From Chamaecrista fasciculata (taxonomy: Eukaryota; Streptophyta; Magnoliopsida; Fabales; Fabaceae): a stretch of DNA of 64,000 nt. Below, piece after piece: positions 38,927-50,344 of this stretch (position 1 is the stretch's first letter; every line of letters begins with the position of its first letter). Where the stretch lies: contig QANZ01038451.1 in the NCBI GenBank assembly GCA_003254925.1, forward strand, positions 72,825 to 136,824, written 5' to 3'. The notes under the pieces were generated by a model, which saw only the letters and a list, made by a program, of their open reading frames with translations, searched no databases and had not been told where the DNA came from. A program made the translations under genes and the position numbers.

Positions 38927-40558
38927 CTAGGTCTATCCTTGTTCTTCCTTATCTGAACTTCATCCTTTTTGTGTCAAAGTAGGCTGCCATTCATTTTCTT
39001 TTACATTCTCTTTCTTTCTTTTGATGGTCCTCTTTATATTAGATTTAGTGAGGTGGAGAAAATTTATTTAAGTTTTCTTGAAGTTCATCGATTAGGGATC
39101 ATCTTGCAAACTTGCGGATTGTCCTACGGCTAACCCTTGGAAATGAGAAAGAAGGTCGTTCATTAGGATAAAGTAAATGTTTTTAAGTAAATCTGAAAAG
39201 TGAGATTCTTATTAGATGATCACATTGTAAGAATGCTATTATATAACATATATATAAGTGTCTAACGGATCAAAATACACGTGGAATGGAGCTAAGAGGT
39301 TGAATTTTGTCATAAGTTATTGCGGACAATGATGTCTTATGGCAGGGTATCTTTCGCTTGTATGTTGCTGACATTTCAAGTTTTTATTTCAAGTAAACTA
39401 ATAATTTGGCCCTTGTTAGTTTTATAACTTTATTTATCTTTAGGCCTTAAAGATTATGAAGTGTATAAATTAATATTTGAAAGAGTTCTTTTTGTACTTT
39501 TCCAATTACTTAATTAAAGAAGTAATCGGTAATGAATTTGTTATTTTTAGAGGTTAGCTGATACATAAACTAATTATTGAAGACTAAAATTAAGTGGATT
39601 GATTGATTTACACTCCAAGTTGTTTGTTTGTTCTTTAATTTCCTCTCTGGTCTAGTGGCAAATCCAATGTTAACTGTTTGCAAACTTCAAGGTGAAAGGT
39701 TCTTTAGAACATAAACAAGGCTTTCCTAGTGGAGAGACCGAGAGAGCCCCATCAGTCTTATATTTCTCTGTTTAAGTAAGAATCTTGGAAGTTTAATTAA
39801 ATAACTATATAGTGCTTTGACATGGACCATGGTAATCTCGTTTGAAGAGCATTCATTTATATCATATTGAACAGCTTAAGACATTGGGATAAGCATAATA
39901 TGTGCATTTGATCACTTTGATGGGTTTGGTGTACCAGAAAGAGTTCAGACTTCAGACTATATTTTATGTAAATACTCACTTGGAAAGTAAAGTTACCTAA
40001 AACCAAAGCCGCCATCATCATCATTATCTGTAACAACTTTAGGTAAAGCAATCTTGTTCCAAAGTTAATCCAAACACTTAGCAGTTACAACTGCTACTCA
40101 CATCACATGCCAAAGGCCATCACCTCCACCTTGTATTATAGCAGAGAATATCCCTTCCAACTTTTATTTTTTAATCTTTAGATCTTTTGACGATTTTCTT
40201 TTGAAGATGCATTCTCTCTTTAGACTGCACCAAAATTTACATCGCTGTGGTATTTGTGAAAGGAAAAAAGATAAAGAAAAGAGCACATGAGGATGAAAAA
40301 GATAAAGTTAAAGAACAATTCAAGGACCATTACAAAAACTTTGAAGCCAGTGGAGATAGGTAAAAAGTTATAATCTTTTCTGTAGTTATGCTGCACAAAC
40401 CCATAACTATTTAAAAGGTAAAAAAACCCTACATGTTAAATGACTGATATCCAATTCACTCACTCACTCACTCACTCACATATTCGAATGGAAGAAGAAG
40501 AAATCTGAGTATACTATAACAGTATAACACTATAACAAAGTAACAAACAAAAACAAAA
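38927..40558. other. Convergent spacer between FAD6 and the BTB gene
   Basis: Holds both 3' untranslated regions. No other gene is evident. A short TCAC microsatellite lies at about 40457-40479, close to the BTB stop codon. Confidence 0.6.
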
Positions 40559-41893
40559 TCATATAACTGATGGTGTTGGAGTCTCCCAAATATCAAATAC
40601 ATTCTCTTCACTGTGAAGCGCAAACAGCCTATCTCCTCCAATAGAGAAATCACAGATTGAACCTCCATAACTTCTTCTAAGTCTTGATGTCAAAACCCAC
40701 TCTGGGCCACAAAACACTGAAATACAATCATTCATAGACGAAAAAAGTTGACCTTCATGTAATGCAAGCTTGGGATAACAAGGTTCTTCTGGCATCTTCC
40801 CTTTCATCAAGCTTCTTCTAGAACTCCACCTTATGCTTGAAGCAGCCGTACTTCTTATATCCATAAACCCTAAATCCTCAAACTCATTCACCACACAAAT
40901 TGCATTATTGTCCTCCATTGCTATAGCATCTCGAACCCTTTTCTCGTCTACAGTCAATAAAGCTCCCATATCAGACCAATACCACACCATCTTCTTCTTG
41001 TCTCTGAAATCCAAAAGACTAATGTAACAGTTATCTTTTCTGGGAAACAGAGTAGCCACTAGTAATAAATTTCTTTCTTCTAGCCATTGAAGCTTGTCTG
41101 CATCTCCAAGAGACCACCCCAATGGCTCGTAGAAGAAATCGATTTGTTTTCCGGCGAGTTGGTCCCACACTCCGACACCGTATTCGTTGCTTCTTCCTTT
41201 GCAGCTACAGAAAATCCGGTGATCGGAGCTGAAACTTAAAGCGCCGGCGGTGAAGCTTTTGGTTTGATTCTCATGGTTGACTTGGAATTTATGCCGGAGC
41301 TCCCCCGTCGACGAGGCGAAAAGACCGATTCCACCGTCGCCACGGCCGAGTCGCTCGCTGACGCCGACGACGATGTGATCGGAATCCACCCATCCGACGT
41401 CGTTTACTCTCTGATAATCGAGGTTCACCGGAGGGTGTTCTTGTAGCATCCAATCGTAGACGTGGACCATGCTGCCGTGAGCGACGGCGCAGCCGCCGTC
41501 TGGGCCGGCGCGGATGGCGGTGCCGTCGCCGGGAGCTTGGCCGGCGACGGAGCCGGAGAGGGTTAATCTGTTGCCGTCGAATTGACCCCATTTCGCATCG
41601 CGAACGTGGTCGAGGAGGCCGTAAAAGAGGGCCTCGCGGTAGAGAAGCTTGTCGGAGACGGTGGGTGGGATGTGGAGATTTCCGGTACGGAGGAGATCGA
41701 GGAGGACGGCGAAGCAATCGGGATTCCGATCGATGAAGTAATCGGAGGGGTCATCAGAATCAATGAGCTTCCAGCTTTCGTCGAACATTGCTCCGAACAT
41801 GGAATTCCGGCCGGCGTTGGCGAGCGTCGTCGCCGTCGTCTCGAATACTCTGCCTCCGACGTTGAATTTGACTCTGTCTTTCTGAAACCCCAT
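40559..41893 (-). CDS. BTB/POZ (T1-type) protein, intronless
   Basis: One continuous frame of 444 aa from ATG at 41893 to the stop at 40559. Residues about 7-100 are a potassium-channel-tetramerisation-type BTB domain: VKFNVGGRVFETT, SMFGAMF, YFIDRNPDCFAVLLDLLRTG, LYREALFYGL. The remainder (about 130-440) has WD-like beta repeats (VHVYDWM, GVGVWDQLAG, FDIWETPTP), probably a propeller. In plants such proteins are thought to act as adaptors for CUL3 ubiquitin ligases; the substrate is unknown. Length and single-exon structure fit Arabidopsis At4g30940 and At2g24240. The 5' half is unusually G+C-rich for this window, including the codons for the KCTD-like domain. Confidence 0.92.
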   Translation of the reverse strand: MGFQKDRVKFNVGGRVFETTATTLANAGRNSMFGAMFDESWKLIDSDDPSDYFIDRNPDCFAVLLDLLRTGNLHIPPTVSDKLLYREALFYGLLDHVRDAKWGQFDGNRLTLSGSVAGQAPGDGTAIRAGPDGGCAVAHGSMVHVYDWMLQEHPPVNLDYQRVNDVGWVDSDHIVVGVSERLGRGDGGIGLFASSTGELRHKFQVNHENQTKSFTAGALSFSSDHRIFCSCKGRSNEYGVGVWDQLAGKQIDFFYEPLGWSLGDADKLQWLEERNLLLVATLFPRKDNCYISLLDFRDKKKMVWYWSDMGALLTVDEKRVRDAIAMEDNNAICVVNEFEDLGFMDIRSTAASSIRWSSRRSLMKGKMPEEPCYPKLALHEGQLFSSMNDCISVFCGPEWVLTSRLRRSYGGSICDFSIGGDRLFALHSEENVFDIWETPTPSVI

Positions 41894-42066
41894 GATGATA
41901 TTGATTGGGTTTGGTCAAAAAATGACAGAGAGAAGTAATTGAAGCGGCAAAACAGAGTGAAGATGAATCCGAGAAAACAGCAGAGAAATATGGGGTCGTT
42001 GGAATAAATGTCAGATATTACAGTACACGAAACAAGAAGAAATAGACGAGAAGAGAAGACAGGGGG

Positions 42067-42073
42067 ATTTATA
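42067..42073 (-). promoter_or_regulatory. Candidate TATA box of the BTB gene
   Basis: Read on the minus strand, TATAAAT in the context CATTTATAAATCCCC lies about 175 bp upstream of the ATG. The spacing is plausible for a plant promoter. Confidence 0.35.
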
Positions 42074-42099
42074 AATGGTTAATAAAGATTGGATTTTGA

Positions 42100-44807
42100 A
42101 TTCAAATTGAGGATGAATCTGTGGAGAAAAGAGAGATCTGGATTCTGGGCATTGGAGGAAGAAGAAGAAGAAGAAGAAGGGGTTTTAAATTTGAGAAATG
42201 GAGGGGTTGGATTTGCAAGAAAATAAAGAAACTACATAAAGGAATTGAATTGACTCAGTTTGATGATGTTTCCACAACATATAATGACTCGGTCTCACAT
42301 GTGTGTTTTTGTGTGTGAGTGGTTTTTTTTTTTTTTTTNTTTTTTTTTTTTTTTTTTAAGATTTTGTAGCGTGAGTTTTTCCCACGTCTTTCTTTCTCTT
42401 GCTTCGGTTGGGTCCCACAGTGGTGGGGTTACGATTGACTGTTTTTTCGGAACACATAAAATTATACTCCATAGTGGGACCCACTTGATCCTTTTGTTTT
42501 ACTCCGTTGGATCATCCTCCATTAAGCATCGGATCCGACGGCCCTGGTGAATATGTCTCAACTTTGTTATGGTTTCGCCGCTTTGCGTAAACAAAGGGCG
42601 CACTTGACTCTTACTATACTATATCTATATTTGTGGCTATTTCATTTTATATTATTTGATTTAATAAAAAAATTGTTTTCCTTTAAGTTTGTTTATTGCT
42701 TTGATTTATAGTTGTTTCGTTATAATTTATAAGCCGTATGTTTTGTAGTTTGTTAACATGCATAATGAACTAATTAATGATATTTACCTAAGTTGCATAA
42801 ACCGTCCTTCCCTGAAGGTTTTTTTTTATATACCGTGTTAGTTGTAAGTTAATGAGCTCGTTTTCGTTTAAGTGTATTTAAAGGAATAGAATGAGGAGAT
42901 CAATAATTCAATAAATATCTATTTAAATTTTTTAACTCAAATTTAAACCACAACATCTTGGTTGTTTAATTGATCTAATTGGCCATTAAAATTGTAAAAA
43001 GAGAACACAAGTGTCATATATTTTCATTAACAGACACTTTAATTTTTTTTTTTTTTATTTTAAAAATTACTGGACATCGTTAGCCCAAAATAACATCGTT
43101 CAGTCCGACAGCGTCAGAATACGTATGTAAGTCATGTTTACTCGTGTTGATAACTTGAACACTACTAGCCGATTGAAAAATGAACGCACATTAACTAAAT
43201 TAATTAAGGGGAAAAGGTTTACATTTTAATGCACATTATCTGCTCTTAATTAGCACTCAAATTAATACGAAATTATGAGCAGATAATGTGCAGCTGAACC
43301 TTCAAATCATATGTGTTGCCACCAGTTGCTACTAATCACTCAACTTTCTGTCTAATCAATTGCTGTTAATTACTTAATTTCATAATTTGCACCTAACACA
43401 TCCAAATCCTTTTTTTTTTTTGGGTAAGATATAAATATGATAGTAAGTTTAAAAATTACTCGTTTTTTCTCTTTTTGTGATTAACTCTGTGTGGCATTAT
43501 CAATTTATCATTATTCTGCTAAAATCTTAAAGCAGAGCCAAAAATTAAGGATGGAGAAAAGCACTATCTTATGGCTACTTGACGTTTGAGGTACTAAATA
43601 TTGAATTTTCAAGAAAGTGACAAGATGAACGCATAATAAAAAGAAAATGACAATATTAAATAAAAGAATGGAATTTCTATTTGCGTTGAAGCTGCCATAC
43701 AGATAGTTATATTTTCATCGGTGAGTGATTGATATATTTTTTGTATGGCTTTTTCTTGAATGGAAGATGCTCCGGTGAAATAAATAAGTTTATTTATAAA
43801 AAAAAATGGAAAACATAAATAAAACCTGAATGCTTCCTTGCTTTGATTCATGGATGACTATTTAGATGGGTATTTGAAGTATTAAATCTACCCATAAAAA
43901 ATATGCCATATTTATCATATATTAGATAAAATATAAATAGTGAAAAATTAAAAAATATAAGATACCATGTGGATATGAATATTGTCTCAAATAGTATTCT
44001 TGAATTATGTCAAATTATAAAATTTTTCAATAGTTAAAGTTAAAGTCTCTAAAAATTTCCTGTTTTTGGATTAAATTCTCTCCCTTATATTAATAAAGTG
44101 TTAAATGCATACAAAATTAATAGTTAATTCTTATAATGGTATTTTAATCCGAATTTCTATTAAATTTTAGACAAAAAGAAATTTAAAAATATAAGTTTAG
44201 ATCATGATAACTGATATTTCATATTACTACTTTTTAAGATCATAAAAAATATTAAAATACAAAATAAATAACCTTTTAACAGATGTTATTACTTTTTACT
44301 TTCCCAATATTCTAGTTTAAATTTTCTACATTACTTATAATTAATTAGTATATATAAATATATTTACAAACTATGATCCACTAATATTTCAAGAACCACT
44401 TCATATTAAGTAGATTTATTCTATTTGGCCCAAAAAAAAAAGTAGATTTCTTCTAAGATTTATTAATAACTCAATAAGTTATTTATAATCACTATCTATT
44501 TCAGTAACTATCTACTAAGGATAAAACCTCATTCTTATTATCTCTTCTTAAAAATTATATTAAACCTTTCTTAAATAACTTTATTTTCTGTTTCTAACTA
44601 ACTTAATTATCAAAATTTACAGGAAGTTTCAACTTTATCACAACCCTAACTCTATTGTTTTGTAATTACTCATTTAAAAAGTTGTCATGATAAATATTAC
44701 TATGATTTATCATATATATTTTAAAACTTGCATTCATTAGATATACATTTTGAAATTTTAAACTTTAAAATCAAATTTATTTTATAATAACACATTCAAT
44801 TCAACTA
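42100..44807. other. Intergenic, no gene seen
   Basis: BTB promoter side, then A+T-rich spacer. Contains a GAA microsatellite near 42158-42178, a T run with one N at 42339, and the inverted pair ACATTATCTGCTCTTAAT / ATTATGAGCAGATAATGT at 43232-43291. No coding exon was recognised. Confidence 0.5.
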
Positions 44808-45107
44808 TAAAATAAAGGCCAAAGTCCTATTTTGGTCCCCCAGTTATGCTCCTTGTTCCAAATAGGTCCCCCAGTTATTTTTTGTTCCATATTGGTCCTC
44901 CAGTTATGCAAAACTTGAAAAAGTTGGTCCCTCTAACGTTTTCCATCCATTTTTCCGTTAAAAAAAGAGGAAAAATAAACTTTCATCCCCAAAAGTTTTA
45001 TTTTCTTATATTAAGGTCCTTTTCTTTTTATAATAGGATCAAAACATAAGAAAATAAAGTAAATTAAGATTTTAAGTGAATTTACCCAAAAACACAAAAT
45101 AAATCTC

Positions 45108-45555
45108 TCTCTCTCATTCCCCCTCTCTCTCTGATTCCCTCTCTCTCTCTCATTCCGATTCCCGGCGGCGACCCTCCTCCGCCACCTTGTGCCGCCGCGC
45201 TGGCTCCTTCTTCATCATCATCTAGAGGCAGTCTCTCATATGTGGCATTTGCAAACGTGGCAGCGATCACCATGACAGGGCCTGCCGCGACAAGAGAGCC
45301 GACGACTTGGCCTTGGCCTCCGGCAAGGTAGACGGTGAGGCCAGTAGAGCCGGGAGGGGCAGGACCAGGGAGGAAGGCGCCGGTGAGAGCGACAACAGCA
45401 CCGGGAGCGGCGGGTTGACGAAGAGTGACGTTGGCGACGGAGCCGCTGCCGCTGAGGACGCAGACGCCGCGTTGACGCCTGCGAGCGAATTGGGCGACGG
45501 ATTCGGCGACGTCGGCTCCGCCGATCTCCAGATTCCGAGATTCGATTCAGATTTT
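45108..45555 (-). pseudogene. Captured AHL (AT-hook/PPC) gene fragment
   Basis: Read on the minus strand, one frame gives [85 protein letters not shown]. This is the PPC domain of AT-hook motif nuclear-localised (AHL) proteins. Compared with the family pattern it lacks the stretch HGRFEILSL between VVAL and TGAF, and about five residues after GQVV, both in frame. The AT-hook part is absent. Downstream of the PPC the frame has a Gly-rich tail and runs into the GA-rich inner end of the transposon repeat. It is a gene fragment, not an intact AHL gene. Confidence 0.8.
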
Positions 45556-45589
45556 TCAATACAAAACGATATATATATATTAACCATGT

Positions 45590-45698
45590 TGGAAATAAGA
45601 CCAGGGACGGTGGATTGAAGCTCGGAGAACATGTGACTCATCTTCAACCTCTGATCTCGCTCCATTTGAAGACTCTCAGCAGTCTTCGGATGAGCCAT
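45590..45698 (-). pseudogene. Second captured fragment, bHLH-like exon
   Basis: Read on the minus strand from ATG 45698: MAHPKTAESLQMERDQRLKM then SHMFSELQSTVPGL. The pattern of a basic stretch followed by an amphipathic helix and VPGL resembles the first helix of plant bHLH factors (compare the ERRRRKKM...F..L..LVP type). It lies upstream of the AHL piece in the same orientation, joined by an A+T-rich stretch (about 45560-45590). Recognition rests on about 30 residues, so the parent is tentative. Confidence 0.4.
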
Positions 45699-46214
45699 TG
45701 AGGAGTCATTTCCCCATCAGATCTGAATGATCTGAATGGTAATGGTATTAGGATTTAAGATTCCCCAAGTTGAAAATGAAGATGTGTCATCGTCGATCTT
45801 TGCCCGAATCATCATCATCGGTGACGCCATTGGTGGAGGGAGCTTGTTCTTCTTCAAATGCCACAGATCTAATGGGGTTTCTAGGATACGAGGGAGAGAG
45901 AGTGACGAGATATAGAGAGAGCTTTTATGTTTTGGGCAAATTCACTTAAAATGTTAATTTATTTTCTTTTCTTACGTTTTGATTCTATTATAAAAAGAAA
46001 AAGGACCTTAATATAAGAAAATAAAACTTTTAGGGATGAAAGTTTATTTTGCCTTTTTTTTTAACGGAAAAATGGATGGAAAACGTTAGATGGACCAACT
46101 TTTTCAAGTTTTGCATAACTGGGGGACCAATATGGAACAAAAAATAACTGGGGGACCTATTTGGAACAAGGAGCATAACTGAGGGACCAAAATAGGACTT
46201 TGGCCTAAAATAAA

Positions 46215-47989
46215 TGTGGTTTCATGTTATTTTGATGAAATTGATAAATGATAATTGGTAATGCACAAAAGGGTGGCCCACCCACTTCAATAGTTACGGT
46301 GGCGGGCCGTGGACGGCAAAACTTTGCCACACTTGAAGTGTTTATTAGTTCCTTATTCCTTTATGCATTTTCCTTTTCAACTTCTAAACTCATCAATCAT
46401 ACTTATCATCATCCCTCACAAACACTAATTAATGTTAAATCTTTATAATCTATTATTCCTTACCATTCAACTTTTATAATCTATTATAATCTTTATAATC
46501 TGGCCAAAAAAACTTTTATCACTTTAATGCTACATTTCTAATCTTAATCACTACTTACACTATCATAAATCAAATTAACTATGCATTATATGCATGTCCA
46601 TGTTATTTATTCAAATATTCAATACACTTTTTTTATATGTCGTCCATTGGAGGTAATGTTGTTTAAATGTAAACAGAGTTCACAACATAAAATTTTGAAC
46701 ATGAGTTCACCACATTCTGTTTTGATTTATAAGTTCAAGTTAAATTTAACTTATTTTGTAATATGTAATGTCATATTTTTTTCGTTTTAAGTTTGGATGT
46801 GACAAGTTTAAAGTTTCATATTGAACATGAGTTCACCACATTCTTAAAGAGTATTGTCTCTATTCAGTATGTACGATCAACAAACGAGGTCAAATTAATA
46901 TTGAAAGTATACCGCTCGTTTCACTTTTAAATACGATGAATGCAAAGCTATGAGTCACTCTTAACAATTTCTTTCAACCTTAAAAGAAAGACGAAAATAA
47001 TATGATCAAATTCAATAATTTGAGACCAAAATAAAAATTTTTGCCAACATTCTAATATTTACGTCTTTAATATTTATTATTGTGATACCAAATGTTAATA
47101 TTATAAATATTATTTTATTATACTATACTATCAAATCGTAGTAAACACACCCTTAATCATATGGGCTCTTCTTTCACTGATTAGATTGCTAAAATAATAT
47201 CGCAAAAGTAATTTCCACCTTAGTTGTTACATGTATTCTTATCCACATTATTCTAATCACGAAGAAAATAAAAAAGGCGAAGAAGATAACCATTCATATT
47301 GATAAATTAGCTTTCTGACTACATATGCGTGCAGTTGTTTTTAATTATTTTTAATACGCTTAATTTAATTTTAATAAATTTATGACTTTTTACAATTTAA
47401 CCATTTTAAATACTTAGTTAAGGAGTAACAAATTAAAATAGCTCGACGACACTTTAATATGCTCATAAAAAGTTGTGATAGGAAATTTATAAGACGGCCT
47501 TATGAAATCATTTCGAAACATATAACTCAAAGGAAAATATGAACATAAAGAATATGAAAATTTGTAAGAAATAACAGTTTACTTCCACATAGGATTTTTT
47601 TAGGCGATCAAGCTTCTTATATAGTATATATATATTATTTTGAAATAATTAATTTGTGATAAATTGTGAATTTTAATAATTAAATTAAATAATTATTTAA
47701 AAAAGGTTGACTATAGATTGATACTTGATAGCGTCCATATATTTTTATAATTCATTAATTTGTATAAAAAATATATTTGAATAATTAAAATATCATTTTA
47801 CTCTAATTAATTAAATGAATTTAATAATGAGCCATTCCTTACAGTATCGCAAGTTGTTAATGTGTTGCGTCGTTGTTTATCTCATAAGATTTCATTGGCA
47901 CTATGTTTGTTAACATGATTAAATATTCTATAAAGAATGTTGGTGGAAACTATCCTCAACAATTTAGTATTTACAATTCAAATTATATA
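46215..47989. other. Intergenic with old repeat remnant
   Basis: No gene. Around 46860-47060 the sequence (CAAACGAGGTCAAATTAATA, ACCGCTCGTTTCA, AATATGATCAAATTCAATAA) matches the middle of the element at 47990-48524 and is probably a degraded copy. The rest is A+T-rich spacer. Confidence 0.5.
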
Positions 47990-48524
47990 GGTTAAAGGTT
48001 TATTATGGTCATAAATGTATGTCCGAATGTTTATTTTGGTATATTATGTTTCCAAATGTTCAAATTGGTTCTGAATGTTGGTAAAATATTTCATTTTGAT
48101 CCAAACTATTGAATATGACTCGTTTCAAATTCAAACATAATGGTTTAGAGCTACGTATAGGTCTCAAATAGTACTTTCTCTATCCAGTTGAGATCGTCAA
48201 CTAACGAGATTAAATCAGTCATAAAAGTATACTACTCGTTTCATGATCAAACAAGCAAAATTAATCATATCTCTGTTGTTTCAAATTCAAATGTGACGAA
48301 TTCAGAGCTACAAGATCTTATTAACAAGTTTTTTGAATTTAAAATGAGAGACAAAAGAAATATGACCAAATTCAATAATTTGTGACCAAAATGAAACATT
48401 TCACCAACATTTAGAACCAAAATAAAATATTTTACGAATATTTAAGATCAATTTGAATATTTTGAACATAATGGACCAAAATAAATATCATGAGATACAT
48501 TTAGGACCAAAATTACCTTTGACC
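47990..48524. mobile_element. 535-bp foldback element with exact 9-bp duplication
   Basis: The left end GGTTAAAGGTTTATTATGGTC is matched inverted by the right end GGACCAAAATTACCTTTGACC. The inverted similarity extends over about 120 bp. AATTATATA flanks it exactly at 47981-47989 and 48525-48533, a 9-bp duplication as made by Mutator-type transposases. The ends differ from the GGCCAAAGTCC family, so it is a second subfamily. The interior carries no gene; a 65-codon frame at 48188 is repeat sequence. Degraded relatives lie at 34360-34722, 46860-47060 and 61385-61545. Confidence 0.8.
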
Positions 48525-48533
48525 AATTATATA

Positions 48534-49030
48534 TATCTTTGTTCACACTGATTAACGTCACAAAAGTCACACAATGTTTCAAATAGTATTAAGTCAAAAT
48601 TGATTAATGATAGCAACTAGCGATGCCATTTTTAATGTTCTTTTCACATTGAAATGCCAAAAAAGTGTTCAAAATGTCTCACAGCTAGTCTTTAAAAAAA
48701 ATGATTTACTGTATTCCTTAGAACTTGTAATTACTTAATAAAATGGGTTAAATAATCAATTTAAAAATTAAAACTTATGTATACTCAGAAATAAATTTTA
48801 AAATTTCCAAAATCATACATTATTATCTGTGACACCCATAGCCTTTGAAATGCTTAAAGAAGACGTGATTGAATATGTTTTCTTAAACTTGAAGGCTTAT
48901 GGAAATCATAGTTTATTGCTTTAATTGTGTTCTCGTATTTACATCTACAGTGGAGTTTGTTAAACGAATTATATCCACTAATATGTTTTCTATTTTAATG
49001 ATTTCAGTCTTGGAAACTAGGAGGTTGGCC
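48534..49030. other. Intergenic, no gene seen
   Basis: A+T-rich spacer without a coding pattern or repeat structure that I can define. Confidence 0.5.
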
Positions 49031-49041
49031 AATATCACAAT

Positions 49042-49466
49042 TTAAGAGCCTGATTGGTTTAAGAAAATGTTTCCTGTTTTCATTTTCTGTTTTCATTTCT
49101 GGAATTCTATTTTCATTTCAAAATTTTCAATATTTAAGAAATATGTTTGTTTTATAAAGTTAAAAAATCGTTTTCATTCATATTTAAATTATGTTAACTT
49201 GAATAACGCTAATTTTTATATGTTTTTAAGTTTGATTATAGCTAAATGATGATATTAACATGATTAAATAGTTTACTTTTGTGTAATGTTGCAAAATATC
49301 ATAAGTTTGTTTTTGGAAATACTGGAAACGTCTTTTTGACGTTTCCTGTTTTCAGCCTATTTCAGAAAATGTTTTCAGAAAACATTTTCAAAAAAACTGT
49401 ACAAAACACGTTTTCAGTCATATTTCCGGTTTTCAGTGAAAATGGAAACAGGAAACAGGGCAACTA
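49042..49466. mobile_element. MITE-like inverted-repeat element
   Basis: The left end (TTGGTTTAAGAAAATGTTTCCTG) is a diverged inverse of the right end (CAGGAAACAGGGCAACTAAA). ATTTTC/GAAAAT motifs repeat through both arms. The centre contains the perfect small palindrome GGAAACGTCTTTTTGACGTTTCC (49324-49346). GCCTGATTGGTTT-type ends are common on plant hAT MITEs. No clear target duplication. Confidence 0.5.
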
Positions 49467-49469
49467 AAA

Positions 49470-50344
49470 ATAAAATAACTAACTTGTTAACCCAAAATTA
49501 TAACTTAAATTGTCGTGTGAAGCGAAGCTTCAAGGTCTTCAAAACCCATTGACTTATGGAAAAATAAAATAAAATTCATATTATATTATATAGATAAATT
49601 AAACCTAAGCATAAAGTTAGAGATAAGAACAACAAAGTATTGCAGATAAGAGTGAGAAAAAGCCCTCGAAGACTTATTCATTCATTTTTTCCAAGAATCA
49701 AAGACCAGCTTTAAAAATTAAAACCATGGGAATGAAATCCATTGATTATGAAATTTTGACCTCTAAATTATGTTTAAGCTTACTCCTACGTACTCTTTTA
49801 ATAGCCACATAGAGAATTTCGGCCAATAAGTTATAATTAAAGAAAAATATCTCATTAGTCATTGGATAAATATATAGAAGCATTTTGTGTTGTTCTGGAT
49901 TTCTCATCAATTTGTGGTTGGATAAAGACATTGCATCTTGCCACAGGAAAATAATAGAAAATTTTTTAAATGGAGCTTAAGCTGTAATGTTGGATCTGTT
50001 TGATTTTTTTTTTTATTTTGATAAATTTTAAAATAATTTTTATACTTGAAATTAAAAATATGCTTTAGAACCTAAAAGGAAGTCTGTTAATTCTGTTTTC
50101 GAAAAAAATAATNAAAAAAAAAAAAAAAAAAACCCATAGTGTTCGTGTAGGGTTTAATGCTAGCCATCTTCTTCGCAAAGACTTCTCTTTCGCAGAAGCC
50201 GAAACCCTCTGCTTCTGTAGCTGCAGCCTGCAGTTTCCAACAAGCTAAGTCTATAGTATCACATGCACAAGCTCCCACACATATAGGTTTATTCATATTC
50301 AAGATTTGTGTCTCTTTGTAAATCTCAAGGTTTTTGCCTCAAAG
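49470..50344. other. Spacer and UBP promoter/leader
   Basis: No separate gene. The last 200 bp, C- and T-rich with AGGGTTT and AAACCCT motifs (near 50149 and 50203), probably forms the promoter and leader of the UBP gene. A single N at 50113 lies in an A run. Confidence 0.45.

Larger units (their letters stand above)
44817..46205. mobile_element. Pack-MULE: MULE element 3 with captured gene fragments
   Basis: Inverted repeats of about 285 bp run 44817-45100 (GGCCAAAGTCC...) and about 45920-46205 (...GGACTTTGGCC). The exact 9-bp direct repeat TAAAATAAA lies at 44808-44816 and 46206-46214, proving the borders. There is no transposase. The interior, about 800 bp and G+C-rich, contains pieces of host genes read on the minus strand (listed separately). 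This is the structure of a Pack-MULE. The ends look well over 90% identical by eye to those of element 1 at 6548, so the family has moved fairly recently. Open frames in the ends (44846-45049) are repeat sequence. Confidence 0.9.

Noticed and set aside
41289-41763. Arg- and Pro-rich frames beside the BTB gene
   Set aside because: Shifted readings of the G+C-rich BTB coding sequence.
45082-45698. A native AHL gene
   Set aside because: It lacks the AT-hook part, has internal deletions, and is enclosed by transposon ends with exact target duplications.
48188-48385. 65-codon frame inside the 47990 element
   Set aside because: Matches interior repeat sequence found in decayed relatives; no protein family recognised.
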